A DNA stretch of 41,703 nt from an uncultured Rhizobiaceae group bacterium (GTDB taxonomy: Bacteria > Pseudomonadota > Alphaproteobacteria > Rhizobiales > Rhizobiaceae), in the NCBI GenBank assembly GCA_938010435.1, contig CALLUS010000030.1, forward strand, positions 1 to 41,703, written 5' to 3'. A program made the translations under genes and the position numbers. Shown here one piece after another: positions 33,677 to 41,265 of this stretch (position 1 is its first letter; every line of letters begins with the position of its first letter). The notes beneath the pieces were generated by a model. That model did no database searches, was not told where the DNA came from, and saw nothing but the letters and a program-made list of their open reading frames with translations.

Positions 33677-34537
33677 CTAGGGTGTGAACCTAATTCATTG
33701 ATTTGAATTATTTGAGCCAATCAGATTCAAAGTCTCCGACACCGGAGGTTTTGATGGCTAGATTTGATCTAACTGACGATGAATGGGCGGTTATTGCGCC
33801 ACTTCTTCCTGCACAAGGGCGTGGTCCCCGACGCAAAGGTGGTCGAAAAATTCTCAATGGTCTCTTTTACATTCTACGCTTCGAAGCGTCCTGGCGGGAT
33901 CTTCCTGACCGATATGGTCCAAGAACAATGGTTTACAACCGCTATGTTCGATGGGGCGAGCGAGGTATTTGGCAAAGAATATTCGAAAGCCTTGCTCAAG
34001 AGTGTGAAGACGCCTTGGTTTTCATCGTTAAAGCTCACCATGCAGCGGCTGGGTCAAAAAAGGGGATTGGAAGAAAATATTGGACACCTCGCGACGGCGC
34101 TTCGCTTGTCTGCCCCGGCGGCTCACGCGGAGGCCGCACAAGAAAGGTTCACACGGCTGTAGATACCAAAGGACGTCCGTTACGACTTGCCATATCAGGT
34201 GGACAACTTCACGATAGCCTAATGATGGGGGCTTTCCTCGATTGGGAAATACCATCATCAACCATAGTTGCAGACAAGGCATATGGCAGCGCCAAGATCA
34301 GACAACAGATCGCCGATGAAGGCGCATTGGCTGTCATTCCATCTAAGAGTAGTGCTCGTGAGCCCATCCCGAATGATGCGAGACTCTACAGACATAGAAA
34401 TGTTGTCGAACGTTTCTTTTGCAAAATGAAGGACAGGCGAAGACTGGCAACGAGGTTTGAGAAGAAAGCACAGAACTTCCTCTCAATGGTCCAGATAATC
34501 GCAATCAGGTGTTGGGCCAATTGAGTCCAAACCCTAG
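33677..34537 (+). mobile_element. IS5-family (IS427-type) insertion sequence
   Basis: The element is about 0.86 kb, the usual IS427 size. Imperfect terminal inverted repeats are visible: CTAGGGTGTGAACCTAATT (33677-33695) against the complement of the segment 34519-34537, with about 15 of 19 positions matching. Both ends carry CTAG, the common target of this group, in which TA is duplicated. It contains one transposase frame. The right end is only 3 bp from the 3' end of tRNA-Phe. Confidence 0.8.
33754..34524 (+). CDS. IS5-family transposase, first catalytic Asp apparently missing
   Basis: The product has 256 residues. The N-terminus MARFDLTDDEWAVIAPLLP and GPRTMVYNRYVRWGERGIW are typical of the IS427 group. 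The second catalytic Asp (VADKAYGS) and the Glu (RNVVERFFCKMKDRRRLATRF) are present. At the first site, where relatives read FIDST-VKAH, this protein reads VFIVKAHHAAAG. The D-S-T codons appear to have been deleted in frame, which would inactivate the enzyme. A segment before GGSRGGRTRKVH is also longer than usual. GGAGG lies 5 bp before the ATG. Single frame, with no OrfA/OrfB shift needed. Confidence 0.85.
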   Translation: MARFDLTDDEWAVIAPLLPAQGRGPRRKGGRKILNGLFYILRFEASWRDLPDRYGPRTMVYNRYVRWGERGIWQRIFESLAQECEDALVFIVKAHHAAAGSKKGIGRKYWTPRDGASLVCPGGSRGGRTRKVHTAVDTKGRPLRLAISGGQLHDSLMMGAFLDWEIPSSTIVADKAYGSAKIRQQIADEGALAVIPSKSSAREPIPNDARLYRHRNVVERFFCKMKDRRRLATRFEKKAQNFLSMVQIIAIRCWAN

Positions 34538-34540
34538 AAA

Positions 34541-34615
34541 TGGTGCCCGGGGGCGGAATCGAACCACCGACACGCGGATTTTCAATCCGCTGCTCTACCC
34601 CTGAGCTACCCGGGC
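34541..34615 (-). tRNA. tRNA-Phe (anticodon GAA)
   Basis: A complete cloverleaf can be read on the minus strand: acceptor GCCCGGG paired with CCCGGGC, D-stem GCTC/GAGC, anticodon stem GCGGA/TCCGC with loop TTGAAAA (anticodon GAA), T-stem GGTGG/CCGCC with loop TTCGATT, discriminator A and encoded CCA. It is 75 nt including CCA. It is the first gene of the conserved block on this strand and borders the insertion sequence. Confidence 0.95.
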
Positions 34616-34767
34616 ACTGGACACGTTGGACAACGTGTTTTGGAGGTATCCTTTCAAACCCAAAAAGTGTCTGAAAGCTTGCGTTGTATAGCCATCCGAT
34701 TTTGTACTGTCCAGCCGATATTGGACTGCAAATACGAATTTATCTCAATTTGAGAATCTATCTTGAT

Positions 34768-34953
34768 TCAATCCGGTACACTGGTGTCATCTTCGGCAGC
34801 ACCAATTGCATAATTCCCATTCAGCCAAGCGCCAAGATCAAGGTTAGAGCATCGTTTAGAGCAAAACGGATAAGTGTCGCGAGAACTGAGTTTGGAACAT
34901 TGAGGGCAGGGGACAGGTTTTCGCAGCGGCGTAATATTCTCAGTTTGCGTCAT
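34768..34953 (-). CDS. yacG: DNA gyrase inhibitor YacG
   Basis: The product has 61 residues. A four-cysteine zinc site is visible (PCPQC and FCSKRC), followed by the YacG ending NLDLGAWLNGNYAIG. In E. coli YacG binds GyrB and restrains gyrase. The ATG at 34953 follows the maf stop by about 20 bp, so the two are probably cotranscribed, as in many alphaproteobacteria. A TTG immediately upstream is less likely as the start. Confidence 0.88.
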   Translation of the reverse strand: MTQTENITPLRKPVPCPQCSKLSSRDTYPFCSKRCSNLDLGAWLNGNYAIGAAEDDTSVPD

Positions 34954-34973
34954 CAATCAAGTACCGTTTTCTA

Positions 34974-35681
34974 TCAACCGTTCTGTGTCACCCAGTTAAA
35001 ATGCATGGGATAGCCTTCGCCTTGCAAAAGCGATGTGGTTTCATAAAGCGGCAGGCCCACAACATTTGTGTAGGAACCAATGAGTTTCACAATGAAAACA
35101 CCGGCAATACCCTGAATGGCATAACCGCCCGCCTTACCACGCCATTCGCCTGAGGCCAGATAGCTTTCGAACTCGTCATTAGAGAGTTTTTTGAAACGCA
35201 CGCGTGTTTCCACCAAACGTTGCCGAAATGCGCCTTTTGGTGTGACAAGTGTGACGCCTGTAAACACTTTGTGGGAACGACCGGACAGCAGACGCAGACA
35301 GTAAGATGCTTCATCCAGCATTTCGGCCTTAGGCAAAATACGACGCCCCACAGCAACCACCGTGTCGGCAGACAATATGAAACTGTTCTCGTCGTCGCCA
35401 GAGCGCTTCAAGTTCTCAAGCGCCATTTCAGCCTTAAGGTTGGCTAAACGTTTTGCCAAAGACCGCGGTGCTTCTGATTTTAGCGGTGTCTCATCCGCTT
35501 CAATCGGCGACAGCATGTCGGGTTCGATGCCCGCTTGTTGCAACAGCGCAAGCCGACGCGGCGAACCGGATGCCAAAATAAGTTTAGGACGAGCGGCCAA
35601 AGCGTGTCTTTCTCTAAGCGCTGAACGGTTTGCTTTTTCATCCGAAGCAACTGAACCCAGAGCGGGCGATGCCAAAGACAA
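34974..35681 (-). CDS. maf: Maf family nucleotide pyrophosphatase
   Basis: The product has up to 235 residues. Maf motifs are visible: [19 protein letters not shown], then [20 protein letters not shown], and [25 protein letters not shown]. Maf proteins hydrolyse non-canonical or pyrimidine nucleoside triphosphates and are linked to septum control. The frame begins at a TTG 8 bp after infA, but the first 27 residues do not belong to the family. A TTG at 35600 with an A/G-rich stretch before it would start just ahead of the conserved fold. The start is therefore uncertain. Confidence 0.88.
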   Translation of the reverse strand: MSLASPALGSVASDEKANRSALRERHALAARPKLILASGSPRRLALLQQAGIEPDMLSPIEADETPLKSEAPRSLAKRLANLKAEMALENLKRSGDDENSFILSADTVVAVGRRILPKAEMLDEASYCLRLLSGRSHKVFTGVTLVTPKGAFRQRLVETRVRFKKLSNDEFESYLASGEWRGKAGGYAIQGIAGVFIVKLIGSYTNVVGLPLYETTSLLQGEGYPMHFNWVTQNG

Positions 35682-35689
35682 TGGGCGAA

Positions 35690-35908
35690 CTATTTGAACC
35701 GATAAGTGATACGACCTTTGGTCAAATCATAAGGTGTCATTTCAACAAGCACTTTATCACCTGCCAAAACGCGAATTCTGTTTTTGCGCATACGGCCAGC
35801 CGTGTGAGCAATGATTTCATGTTCGTTTTCCAATTTAACACGGAATGTTGCATTGGGGAGCAATTCGCTCACTGTGCCTGGAAACTCCAGAACTTCTTCT
35901 TTCGCCAT
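35690..35908 (-). CDS. infA: Translation initiation factor IF-1
   Basis: The product has 72 residues, the standard length. It is a single OB fold with family sequence [20 protein letters not shown], the central [16 protein letters not shown], and the ending [13 protein letters not shown]. It binds the ribosomal A site during initiation. The gene sits directly upstream of maf and yacG, and downstream of the phosphatase/UPF0262/DUF2948 genes across a 150-bp gap that probably carries its promoter. Confidence 0.97.
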   Translation of the reverse strand: MAKEEVLEFPGTVSELLPNATFRVKLENEHEIIAHTAGRMRKNRIRVLAGDKVLVEMTPYDLTKGRITYRFK

Positions 35909-36062
35909 GCGATCTATTTGTCCTTGTTGACGTTTGGATGCTGAACACCCTTTAGAATTTGCGCGAAACTAACCGCAAAAGGTGCGTTTGTGAACCGCTG
36001 TTTGAAAACCATGTTAATCGGGCTTTTTCGAGGTCAATTTGCACGTGCTGTTTGGAATAAGA

Positions 36063-36515
36063 TTAAGTGTTAAAAAGAGCCTTTATGTTGTCGTCCAATC
36101 GGTCGCGCACATCGCGATAAGCATCCAGCATTTGTTCCCGCGAGCCTTGAACGACGGTCGGGTCGGCAGACGCCCAGTACAATACTTCACCAGCGCTAAT
36201 TGTGCCAGAAGCCAATGCCACATGGTGGGCTGTGGGAGACAGTGTCACAATCACGTCGAAATAAGTGTCTTCGAGATGTTCAAGTGCCTGGGGTTCTCGG
36301 TTATGTAGGTCGATACCGCGTTCTGCCATCGCAGCATCTACAAAAGGGTCCGGCGTTCCGGTATTCACACCGGCGCTGGCGGTATACACGGTTTTCCCGA
36401 AATAATGTCGGGTAAGAGCCTCTGCCATGGGCGAACGGATGATGTTGTGATTGCACAAAAATAAAATCGACTGGATGTCCGATTTATCGGGCATGGCGGG
36501 GGAGGAGTCTGTCAT
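36063..36515 (-). CDS. Low-molecular-weight protein-tyrosine-phosphatase family protein
   Basis: The product has 150 residues. The phosphate loop is C-NHNII-R-S (CX5RS), in ILFLCNHNIIRSPMAEAL. The distal general-acid region is VLYWASADPT, where the family Asp occurs in a less canonical setting than the usual DP. Arsenate reductases share this fold, so the physiological substrate is open. The ATG at 36515 lies just before the UPF0262 stop region (TGACCATG), so the pair is tightly linked; an earlier in-frame ATG at 36542 overlaps that gene further. Confidence 0.82.
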   Translation of the reverse strand: MTDSSPAMPDKSDIQSILFLCNHNIIRSPMAEALTRHYFGKTVYTASAGVNTGTPDPFVDAAMAERGIDLHNREPQALEHLEDTYFDVIVTLSPTAHHVALASGTISAGEVLYWASADPTVVQGSREQMLDAYRDVRDRLDDNIKALFNT

Positions 36516-36517
36516 GG

Positions 36518-37021
36518 TCAGCCCCGCCAATGCAAAACGCATATCAGTGTGAATAGGCGTCTGGCTGTTTGAAAATCAATTTTCACTTTCCCGTCAAGGC
36601 GTTCTTGTAGCGTTTCGGACCCTTCATTGTGCAAGCCGCGGCGGGCCATATCGATCGCTTCAATCTGACTTGGAGTCGAAGACCGAATCGCGTCGTAGTA
36701 ACTTTCGCAGATTTGAAAATAATCTTTTACAATGCGTCGAAACGGGGTGAGCGAGAGAATATGCGTGGCAACAGCTTTGCCAGCTTCATCGGAAATCTCA
36801 AAAGCCAAACGTTGTTCAATCAGCGAGAGGTTTAACTTGTATTCAAATCGGTCTTTATCGTCTTGGCCCGCTTTATGCCCAATGGGCCAAAAATAATTCT
36901 CTTCGATCAGATCAAATATTGCGACAGCCCGCTCATGTTCGATGTCGGCATTGCCTCGCCCGATGGTACGTTCGTCCAGAACGATGTCAATCAAACAGGA
37001 TTGTTCGGGTTGCTCTGACAC
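36518..37021 (-). CDS. UPF0262 family protein
   Basis: The product has 167 residues. It matches the alphaproteobacterial UPF0262 family by the pattern [20 protein letters not shown], the central [20 protein letters not shown] and the ending [19 protein letters not shown]. No catalytic motif or membrane segment is evident, and no function is known to me. GTG start. It is followed by the phosphatase gene and preceded by the DUF2948 gene with an 8-bp gap. Confidence 0.85.
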   Translation of the reverse strand: MSEQPEQSCLIDIVLDERTIGRGNADIEHERAVAIFDLIEENYFWPIGHKAGQDDKDRFEYKLNLSLIEQRLAFEISDEAGKAVATHILSLTPFRRIVKDYFQICESYYDAIRSSTPSQIEAIDMARRGLHNEGSETLQERLDGKVKIDFQTARRLFTLICVLHWRG

Positions 37022-37029
37022 GGTGATAC

Positions 37030-37482
37030 TCAGGTTTTGTGTCGAGGTTTAGAATTGGTGGCCCACGCAGCGCCCAAATCTGTAAGACGCAATTCCAATG
37101 CTTCAACTTCAATCAACAGATTGGCTCCTCCGGCAAAAACAATATCGACTGTTCCGCCAGCAGAAGATTCGTCTTCTTCCTCATGAAAGTCGATCGACAA
37201 TATGGAACGAACTTCTTCGGTGTCGTTTTTGTTCAGCCCTTTGCTGCGGATGCTGGTGACTAAATCAATGTGTAAAACGCAACGCCGCCTTTCATATTTT
37301 TTGAAAAACCAACGGCGTGCACCGGGGGTTTCCCAAGCAAAACGATTGATCGGCAAAAGCACTCTTTTCAAAGATGGCGAAAAGTCCACTTCAGCACTTT
37401 TCAAGACGGCATCTTGGCAATGGGCGGACACCACAGAGAGGTCAGTGTCGTCAAAGGCAGCAAGTTTCAAAAGCTGTGTCAT
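37030..37482 (-). CDS. DUF2948 family protein
   Basis: The product has 150 residues from the ATG at 37482, starting [21 protein letters not shown]. The core [13 protein letters not shown] and [11 protein letters not shown], and the ending [18 protein letters not shown], are typical of this alphaproteobacterial family. The frame is open further upstream to 37605, but that part lacks family sequence. Function unknown. In relatives this gene usually lies between murA and hisD; neither is present here. Confidence 0.82.
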   Translation of the reverse strand: MTQLLKLAAFDDTDLSVVSAHCQDAVLKSAEVDFSPSLKRVLLPINRFAWETPGARRWFFKKYERRRCVLHIDLVTSIRSKGLNKNDTEEVRSILSIDFHEEEDESSAGGTVDIVFAGGANLLIEVEALELRLTDLGAAWATNSKPRHKT

Positions 37483-37782
37483 TTTTGTTGCAATCATTCC
37501 CGACCAGCTGGTCAAACCGATGTTGATATCAGACCTAAGCGCTTGGCGTGTTTCAGGCAAGTTATGAAACGCAAAACAGGCACCGTTGTGTTGTTGGATC
37601 AGCAATTATTTTACGGCAATAGCATGTCGGCCAATTGGTTGTGGTTCTTTGTCATGACAGACGAGAGGGTTCGTGTCAGGTTTTACAGATTGTTAACCAC
37701 ACTTTCTCACCGATGTTTAACCAATCTTATTTACCATGACACTTGTTCGCGGAGATTGAGTCTATCTCCGTGATGCCCTTTT

Positions 37783-39039
37783 TTGTTTTGCGTATGGGTG
37801 TCAATTTTGCGTATTTCCAATGGCCTTCTGGGCCTGGTGTTTGGTTGTGTTTTTTCAACTGCCACACCTTCAATCGCTGCAGCTTATTGCGGTCCCGATA
37901 AACTTGGCACCAGCCGAACTATGAAGGTGAGTGCGTCGAAATTTCGAACTATTGTCGGACATGAGAAATCCTTCGGGTTGCGCCACAAAGAAGTTGTGTT
38001 GACCTTCGATGATGGACCGATTGCTGGTGTTACATCACGTATTTTGAAAACCCTTTCTGATGAATGTGTAAAAGCCACATTCTTTTATGTGGGGCGCATG
38101 GCGAAGTCTCAGCCCCGCCTTGTGCGCAAGGTTGTGTCCCAAGGTCACACTCTTGGTCACCACACCCACGCTCACAATCGCTTGGTGGCTTATTCCAGTT
38201 CACAGGTTGAGCGGCACGTTACCCGTGGCATTTCAACCATTGAAAAGATCGCTTACGGCCAAACTGGTGCTACGCCACGCGTGCCATTTTTTCGTTATCC
38301 CTATTTGGCACGCAACAAACGCACAGATGATATATTACGACGCAAAGGTTTGATCGCTTTTGACGCCAATATAGATTCCCTTGACTGGAAAAAAGTCAGT
38401 GGTGACGCTGTTCACAACCGCATCATGCGTCGTTTGCGCCAAGAGGGAAAAGGCATCGTTTTGATGCACGATATCCAAAAGCGTACGGCCTCCATGCTGC
38501 CCCGTTTGTTGCGATCTATGAAACGCGAGGGTTACAAAATTGTGCATGTGGTTCCATCCACATCGCCGGCGCCAAAGCCAGATCCGATTGTTGTGGCTTC
38601 GCTTGATCAGCCGGAAGAAATTGCACTCGATTTGCCGAAGAAAAGCATTGAATTGAAACTGCGGCCTGTGGGGTCAATGCCGCAAAACAAACGCGCGCCA
38701 GTTCAAGTTGCTGCTTTGAGCACAAAACCTTCAAACGAGAGCTCCGTTGTTGAACTGGCAACTTTGCCAGACAACGTAACCGCGCCGCCTGTTACTGTTT
38801 CAAGCAAAGTTACGACGCCCGCCGTCGTCGCGGCTTTAAGTGAAGATCAATTGTCAAAGCCCCGTAAAAAGCTTCGTCAAAAGAAAACACGTAAACGCGG
38901 GCTCAAAATTGTGGCGGGTGGTTCCAAGACGACCAAACGTAAAAAACCGCGTAAAACGGTTCGTCGTAAAAAGCGCCAATCAATTCGGGTAGCATCAACC
39001 CGCTGGAAACTGCGTCGCTCACAATGGATATTGCGCTAA
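37783..39039 (+). CDS. Polysaccharide deacetylase (NodB domain) with a long basic C-terminal tail
   Basis: The product has up to 418 residues. An N-terminal signal peptide region (LLGLVFGCVFSTATPSIAAA) suggests export. The NodB homology domain at about 65-265 has all family motifs: TFDDGP, the zinc-site H-x3-H in GHHTHAHN, RYPYL, and LMHDI. It should remove N-acetyl or O-acetyl groups from an envelope or capsular polysaccharide. After a Pro/Val/Thr/Lys linker the last 60 residues are very basic (for example TKRKKPRKTVRRKKRQ), suggesting binding to an anionic polymer. No ATG starts this frame: TTG 37783, GTG 37798 or TTG 37807 are possible, or a T-run miscount joins it to ATG 37773. Confidence 0.87.
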   Translation: MFCVWVSILRISNGLLGLVFGCVFSTATPSIAAAYCGPDKLGTSRTMKVSASKFRTIVGHEKSFGLRHKEVVLTFDDGPIAGVTSRILKTLSDECVKATFFYVGRMAKSQPRLVRKVVSQGHTLGHHTHAHNRLVAYSSSQVERHVTRGISTIEKIAYGQTGATPRVPFFRYPYLARNKRTDDILRRKGLIAFDANIDSLDWKKVSGDAVHNRIMRRLRQEGKGIVLMHDIQKRTASMLPRLLRSMKREGYKIVHVVPSTSPAPKPDPIVVASLDQPEEIALDLPKKSIELKLRPVGSMPQNKRAPVQVAALSTKPSNESSVVELATLPDNVTAPPVTVSSKVTTPAVVAALSEDQLSKPRKKLRQKKTRKRGLKIVAGGSKTTKRKKPRKTVRRKKRQSIRVASTRWKLRRSQWILR

Positions 39040-39350
39040 TTTATTGAGGGTACTCATACAAGTGATCGCTTAACCTTCGCTGGATAATCATGATGCATTG
39101 CACTCAACGGCACTTAACTGTTCGGGCTATTTTAATAGTCGAAGCGCGTGTCTTTGAATTTTAAGCAAAGCAATCTTTTTTGTGTAGGTACGGTTTAACC
39201 AGGATAACGAGTCATGAAATAAATGTAGTTATCGCTTGACAGGTCCCCAAATTGGGCGCAAACTTTTCCTATCGATGAAAGCTGTTTTCCAAGCGAAAAC
39301 AATAGTTTACGTTGAAGAAAAGGCTGTTTTCACGCTCTATTTCTACGATT

Positions 39351-39364
39351 TTTTCGTACGAAAA
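39351..39364. repeat. Perfect 14-bp palindrome and nearby GCTGTTTTC repeats
   Basis: TTTTCGTACGAAAA at 39351-39364 is perfectly self-complementary. Just upstream, GCTGTTTTC occurs twice in direct orientation (39281-39289 and 39323-39331), and the first copy is part of an inverted repeat GTTTTC/GAAAAC (39284-39300). These could be protein-binding sites ahead of the small ORF. Confidence 0.4.
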
Positions 39365-39403
39365 GCAAGGTTGATGAAAACTGTCGATGGAAAAGGAGGC
39401 ACT

Positions 39404-39460
39404 ATGACACCACCTGAAAAGCGTGTGGGTCTAACCCGAAAGGGCGGCCACGGACGCTAG
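39404..39460 (+). CDS. Putative 18-residue leader peptide
   Basis: It reads MTPPEKRVGLTRKGGHGR, rich in Arg, Lys and Gly. GGAGG lies 4 bp before the ATG in AAAAGGAGGCACT, a near-ideal site. The last codons overlap GC-rich sequence (GGGCGGCCACGGACGC) that can form stems, as expected if ribosome position controls folding. A second in-frame ATG at 39374 would add ten residues but has no ribosome binding site. The family is not recognised with certainty. Confidence 0.4.
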   Translation: MTPPEKRVGLTRKGGHGR

Positions 39461-39635
39461 CTTCGACAGCGCTAAAATTCCTTGTGTTGTCAGATTGAGG
39501 CCCCAGTAGGCTACCCCGAAAGGCTGAAATCAGAAGTGACGCCCGAAACGCATCTTACAATCGAATAATACAATCGGCGGTGCTTGTGCACACGCTGAAT
39601 TATACATGCCAGAAAATTGGCTGTGAAACAAAGAT

Positions 39636-39675
39636 CCCGCAAGCGCAAATGTTTAGAGCGCTGCGGGGGGTTTTT
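39636..39675 (+). terminator. Strong intrinsic terminator
   Basis: CCCGC plus AGCGC (39636-39646, one bulged A) pair with GCGCT plus GCGGG (39658-39667) around an 11-nt loop. GGG and five T residues (39671-39675) follow. It ends the putative plus-strand RNA. Confidence 0.75.
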
Positions 39676-40003
39676 ATAAGATAATAGTGGCGTATATTTC
39701 ATAGGATAGTGAGTAGACGACGACGATTCTTGCAACCGTAAGCGTTGAGTGCACTTACCAATTTTCTGTATCATAAAAAAGTGTTCTTTCGGGAAACACA
39801 AAAACCGTACTCAGAAGACACGACCCGATACGGGCGTTCGGGTTTATTGATTTTCAACTCCTCAATTTCGATAAAGCAATTATACGAACGCCATACAAAG
39901 ATCTAACATTTCAAAAACGATAGCCGGAATTGGAAAGAGGGCGATGTCCGATCATATCCAGACTTAGTTCACCTGCATCAATCTCCGTTTAAACTTGTGC
40001 GGT

Positions 40004-40840
40004 TTAGTTCGCCAAAATGCTGTTGTCCAAAGCTTCGGTGAATAAATGGTTCGGATAACGTGCCAGCATTCCTTGTTTGATGAGAGCCGCAGTCAGGTTT
40101 CGTGTTTTCATCGACAAGAAATCTCGCAAATAGCTATCGGTTAACCCAATCAACTCTGGGCCACCAATGTCTCCATGTCCCGGCAACACAACCTTGGGCG
40201 AAAGGTCTGCCAACAATGCGAGATTGTTCCGCCACGCCTCCATCCTGCCTTCTACCATCCATAGATGTTGCCGATTCAACACATGATCTCCTGTAATGAG
40301 CGTTTTGCTTTTGGTGTCAAAGAGAACTACTGGCGCGACACTTTCTGCATCAGCAAGTAACAGGCATTTAAATTGACGGTTCGCCAACAATATGTCGCCT
40401 TGTTTCAATGGCTTCAGCGAATTTGGAAACGCCTGCCAATCAGCAGCAGTGGTTCGAATGATCTCTAATGTTGCTTTGGAGCTTTGAATTGTTGCGGTGG
40501 GAAATAGCGGTCCTAGATGTTCCAATCCAAGGTAATGGTCAGGGTGAGGGTGCGTGATGACAATGGTTTTAAGTGGTTTGCCAATTGCATTTATCAGTTT
40601 CGTCAGGTCCTGCGCTTCGTCTATATTCAGATGAGTGTCAATCAAAGCGCATTCATCTTCACCTTCAATGAGATACGAGTTTGCATAAAATCCCTTAAGT
40701 GTTGATCGGTGCTGATGGAACTTGTGGTCTGCCTCTTTAGCCGCAACCTGAAAGGGAAAAACCAGAGCGGATGTGGCCGCTGCACCTGAAATCCCAATCC
40801 ATTTCCGCCGTGAGAGAATTGTTTTGGGAGAATTGGTCAA
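40004..40840 (-). CDS. Metallo-beta-lactamase-fold hydrolase with Tat-like signal
   Basis: The product has 278 residues. The N-terminus SRRKWIGISGAAATSALVFP looks like a twin-arginine (or lipid-free Sec) export signal. The MBL metal motif is THPHPDHYLG (HxHxDH) at about residue 98, followed by the second-site Asp in LITGDHVLN and a late His (LPGHGD). The fold binds two zinc ions; the class includes quinoprotein-relay proteins, lactonases and glyoxalase-type enzymes, and the substrate here is unknown. A TTG start overlaps the stop of the pentapeptide-repeat gene by 4 bases, so the two are translationally coupled. Confidence 0.83.
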   Translation of the reverse strand: MTNSPKTILSRRKWIGISGAAATSALVFPFQVAAKEADHKFHQHRSTLKGFYANSYLIEGEDECALIDTHLNIDEAQDLTKLINAIGKPLKTIVITHPHPDHYLGLEHLGPLFPTATIQSSKATLEIIRTTAADWQAFPNSLKPLKQGDILLANRQFKCLLLADAESVAPVVLFDTKSKTLITGDHVLNRQHLWMVEGRMEAWRNNLALLADLSPKVVLPGHGDIGGPELIGLTDSYLRDFLSMKTRNLTAALIKQGMLARYPNHLFTEALDNSILAN

Positions 40841-41265
40841 TTGCAGCTGCCAACCGATCCTTTAGCGCATATATGGAAATTGTTATAATAAGCGCCTTCA
40901 AAGAGCGTGCCTTCAAAATTGTTTTTTCCCAACTGGGCTTTCGTCAGAAAGGCGCCGCGTAAATCAGCTCCAGAAAAATTTACCAATTGAAGATTGGCAC
41001 CCAAAAGCGATGCTCCTCTAAGGTTCGCATTTGAAAGGTTCGCACCACGCAACATTGTTGCACCAAATTTTGTGCCTTGCAGGTTTGCCCCCCGTAAGTC
41101 GACGCCCGACAAATCATCGTGAGAAAAATCGCAATTGTGCCAATCCACTCCTGGTTTAGCCTCTTCATCGCAATGATCTACAGATGAACTTGTCTCCGCA
41201 AATGCTGTTTGAGTCAGCACCAATAAAATGCTGGCGAGGAGGCTGAATTTTCTATTGGTATTCAT
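40837..41265 (-). CDS. Exported pentapeptide-repeat protein
   Basis: The product has 142 residues. A signal peptide is present (MNTNRKFSLLASILLVLTQT, ending AFA-E). Residues about 45-125 form roughly 14 pentapeptide repeats of the A(D/N)LxG type (for example GVDLRGANLQGTKFG, LRGANLSNANLRGASLLGAN), predicted to fold as a right-handed quadrilateral beta-helix. Cysteines lie outside the repeats (DHCDEEA, HNCDF, HICAKGSVGSC) and may form disulfides in the periplasm. The ATG at 41265 has GAGGAA upstream; an earlier in-frame start at 41334 is not supported. The partner gene is the MBL-fold hydrolase. Confidence 0.85.
   Translation of the reverse strand: MNTNRKFSLLASILLVLTQTAFAETSSSVDHCDEEAKPGVDWHNCDFSHDDLSGVDLRGANLQGTKFGATMLRGANLSNANLRGASLLGANLQLVNFSGADLRGAFLTKAQLGKNNFEGTLFEGAYYNNFHICAKGSVGSCN

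Larger units (their letters stand above)
39236..39680 (+). ncRNA. Putative non-coding RNA or orphan leader RNA
   Basis: A plus-strand transcript is suggested by a TTGACA box at 39236-39241 (no convincing matched -10), a short ORF at 39404-39460, several GAAA-capped stems (for example CCCGAAAGGG at 39435-39444 and CTGAAATCAG at 39524-39533) and an intrinsic terminator ending at 39675. The layout, short peptide then structured RNA then terminator, resembles an attenuator. No plus-strand gene follows, so it is either a free RNA or a leader that has lost its gene. The boundaries are estimates. Confidence 0.35.
39040..40003. other. Long spacer with repeats and a putative structured transcript
   Basis: About 960 bp without a conventional gene. 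From left to right: a spacer with no feature I can support (39040-39235), a region of repeated GCTGTTTTC and palindromes (39281-39364), an 18-codon ORF with a strong ribosome binding site, a hairpin-rich stretch, and a strong terminator (39636-39675). A weaker hairpin, ACCCGA/TCGGGT at 39823-39843, lies further on, then nothing recognised up to the end of the minus-strand hydrolase gene. Confidence 0.5.

Noticed and set aside
39404-39680. Assignment of the structured region to the speF leader family
   Set aside because: Only the general architecture and lineage fit; no consensus could be checked and no ornithine decarboxylase gene follows.
39511-39801. Minus-strand frame of 96 codons over the terminator
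   Set aside because: It runs through a strong plus-strand hairpin and has no recognisable motif or start signal.
39823-39843. Hairpin ACCCGA/TCGGGT followed by TTTATT
   Set aside because: The stem is short, the T-run is interrupted and no gene ends nearby on that strand, so it is not called a terminator.
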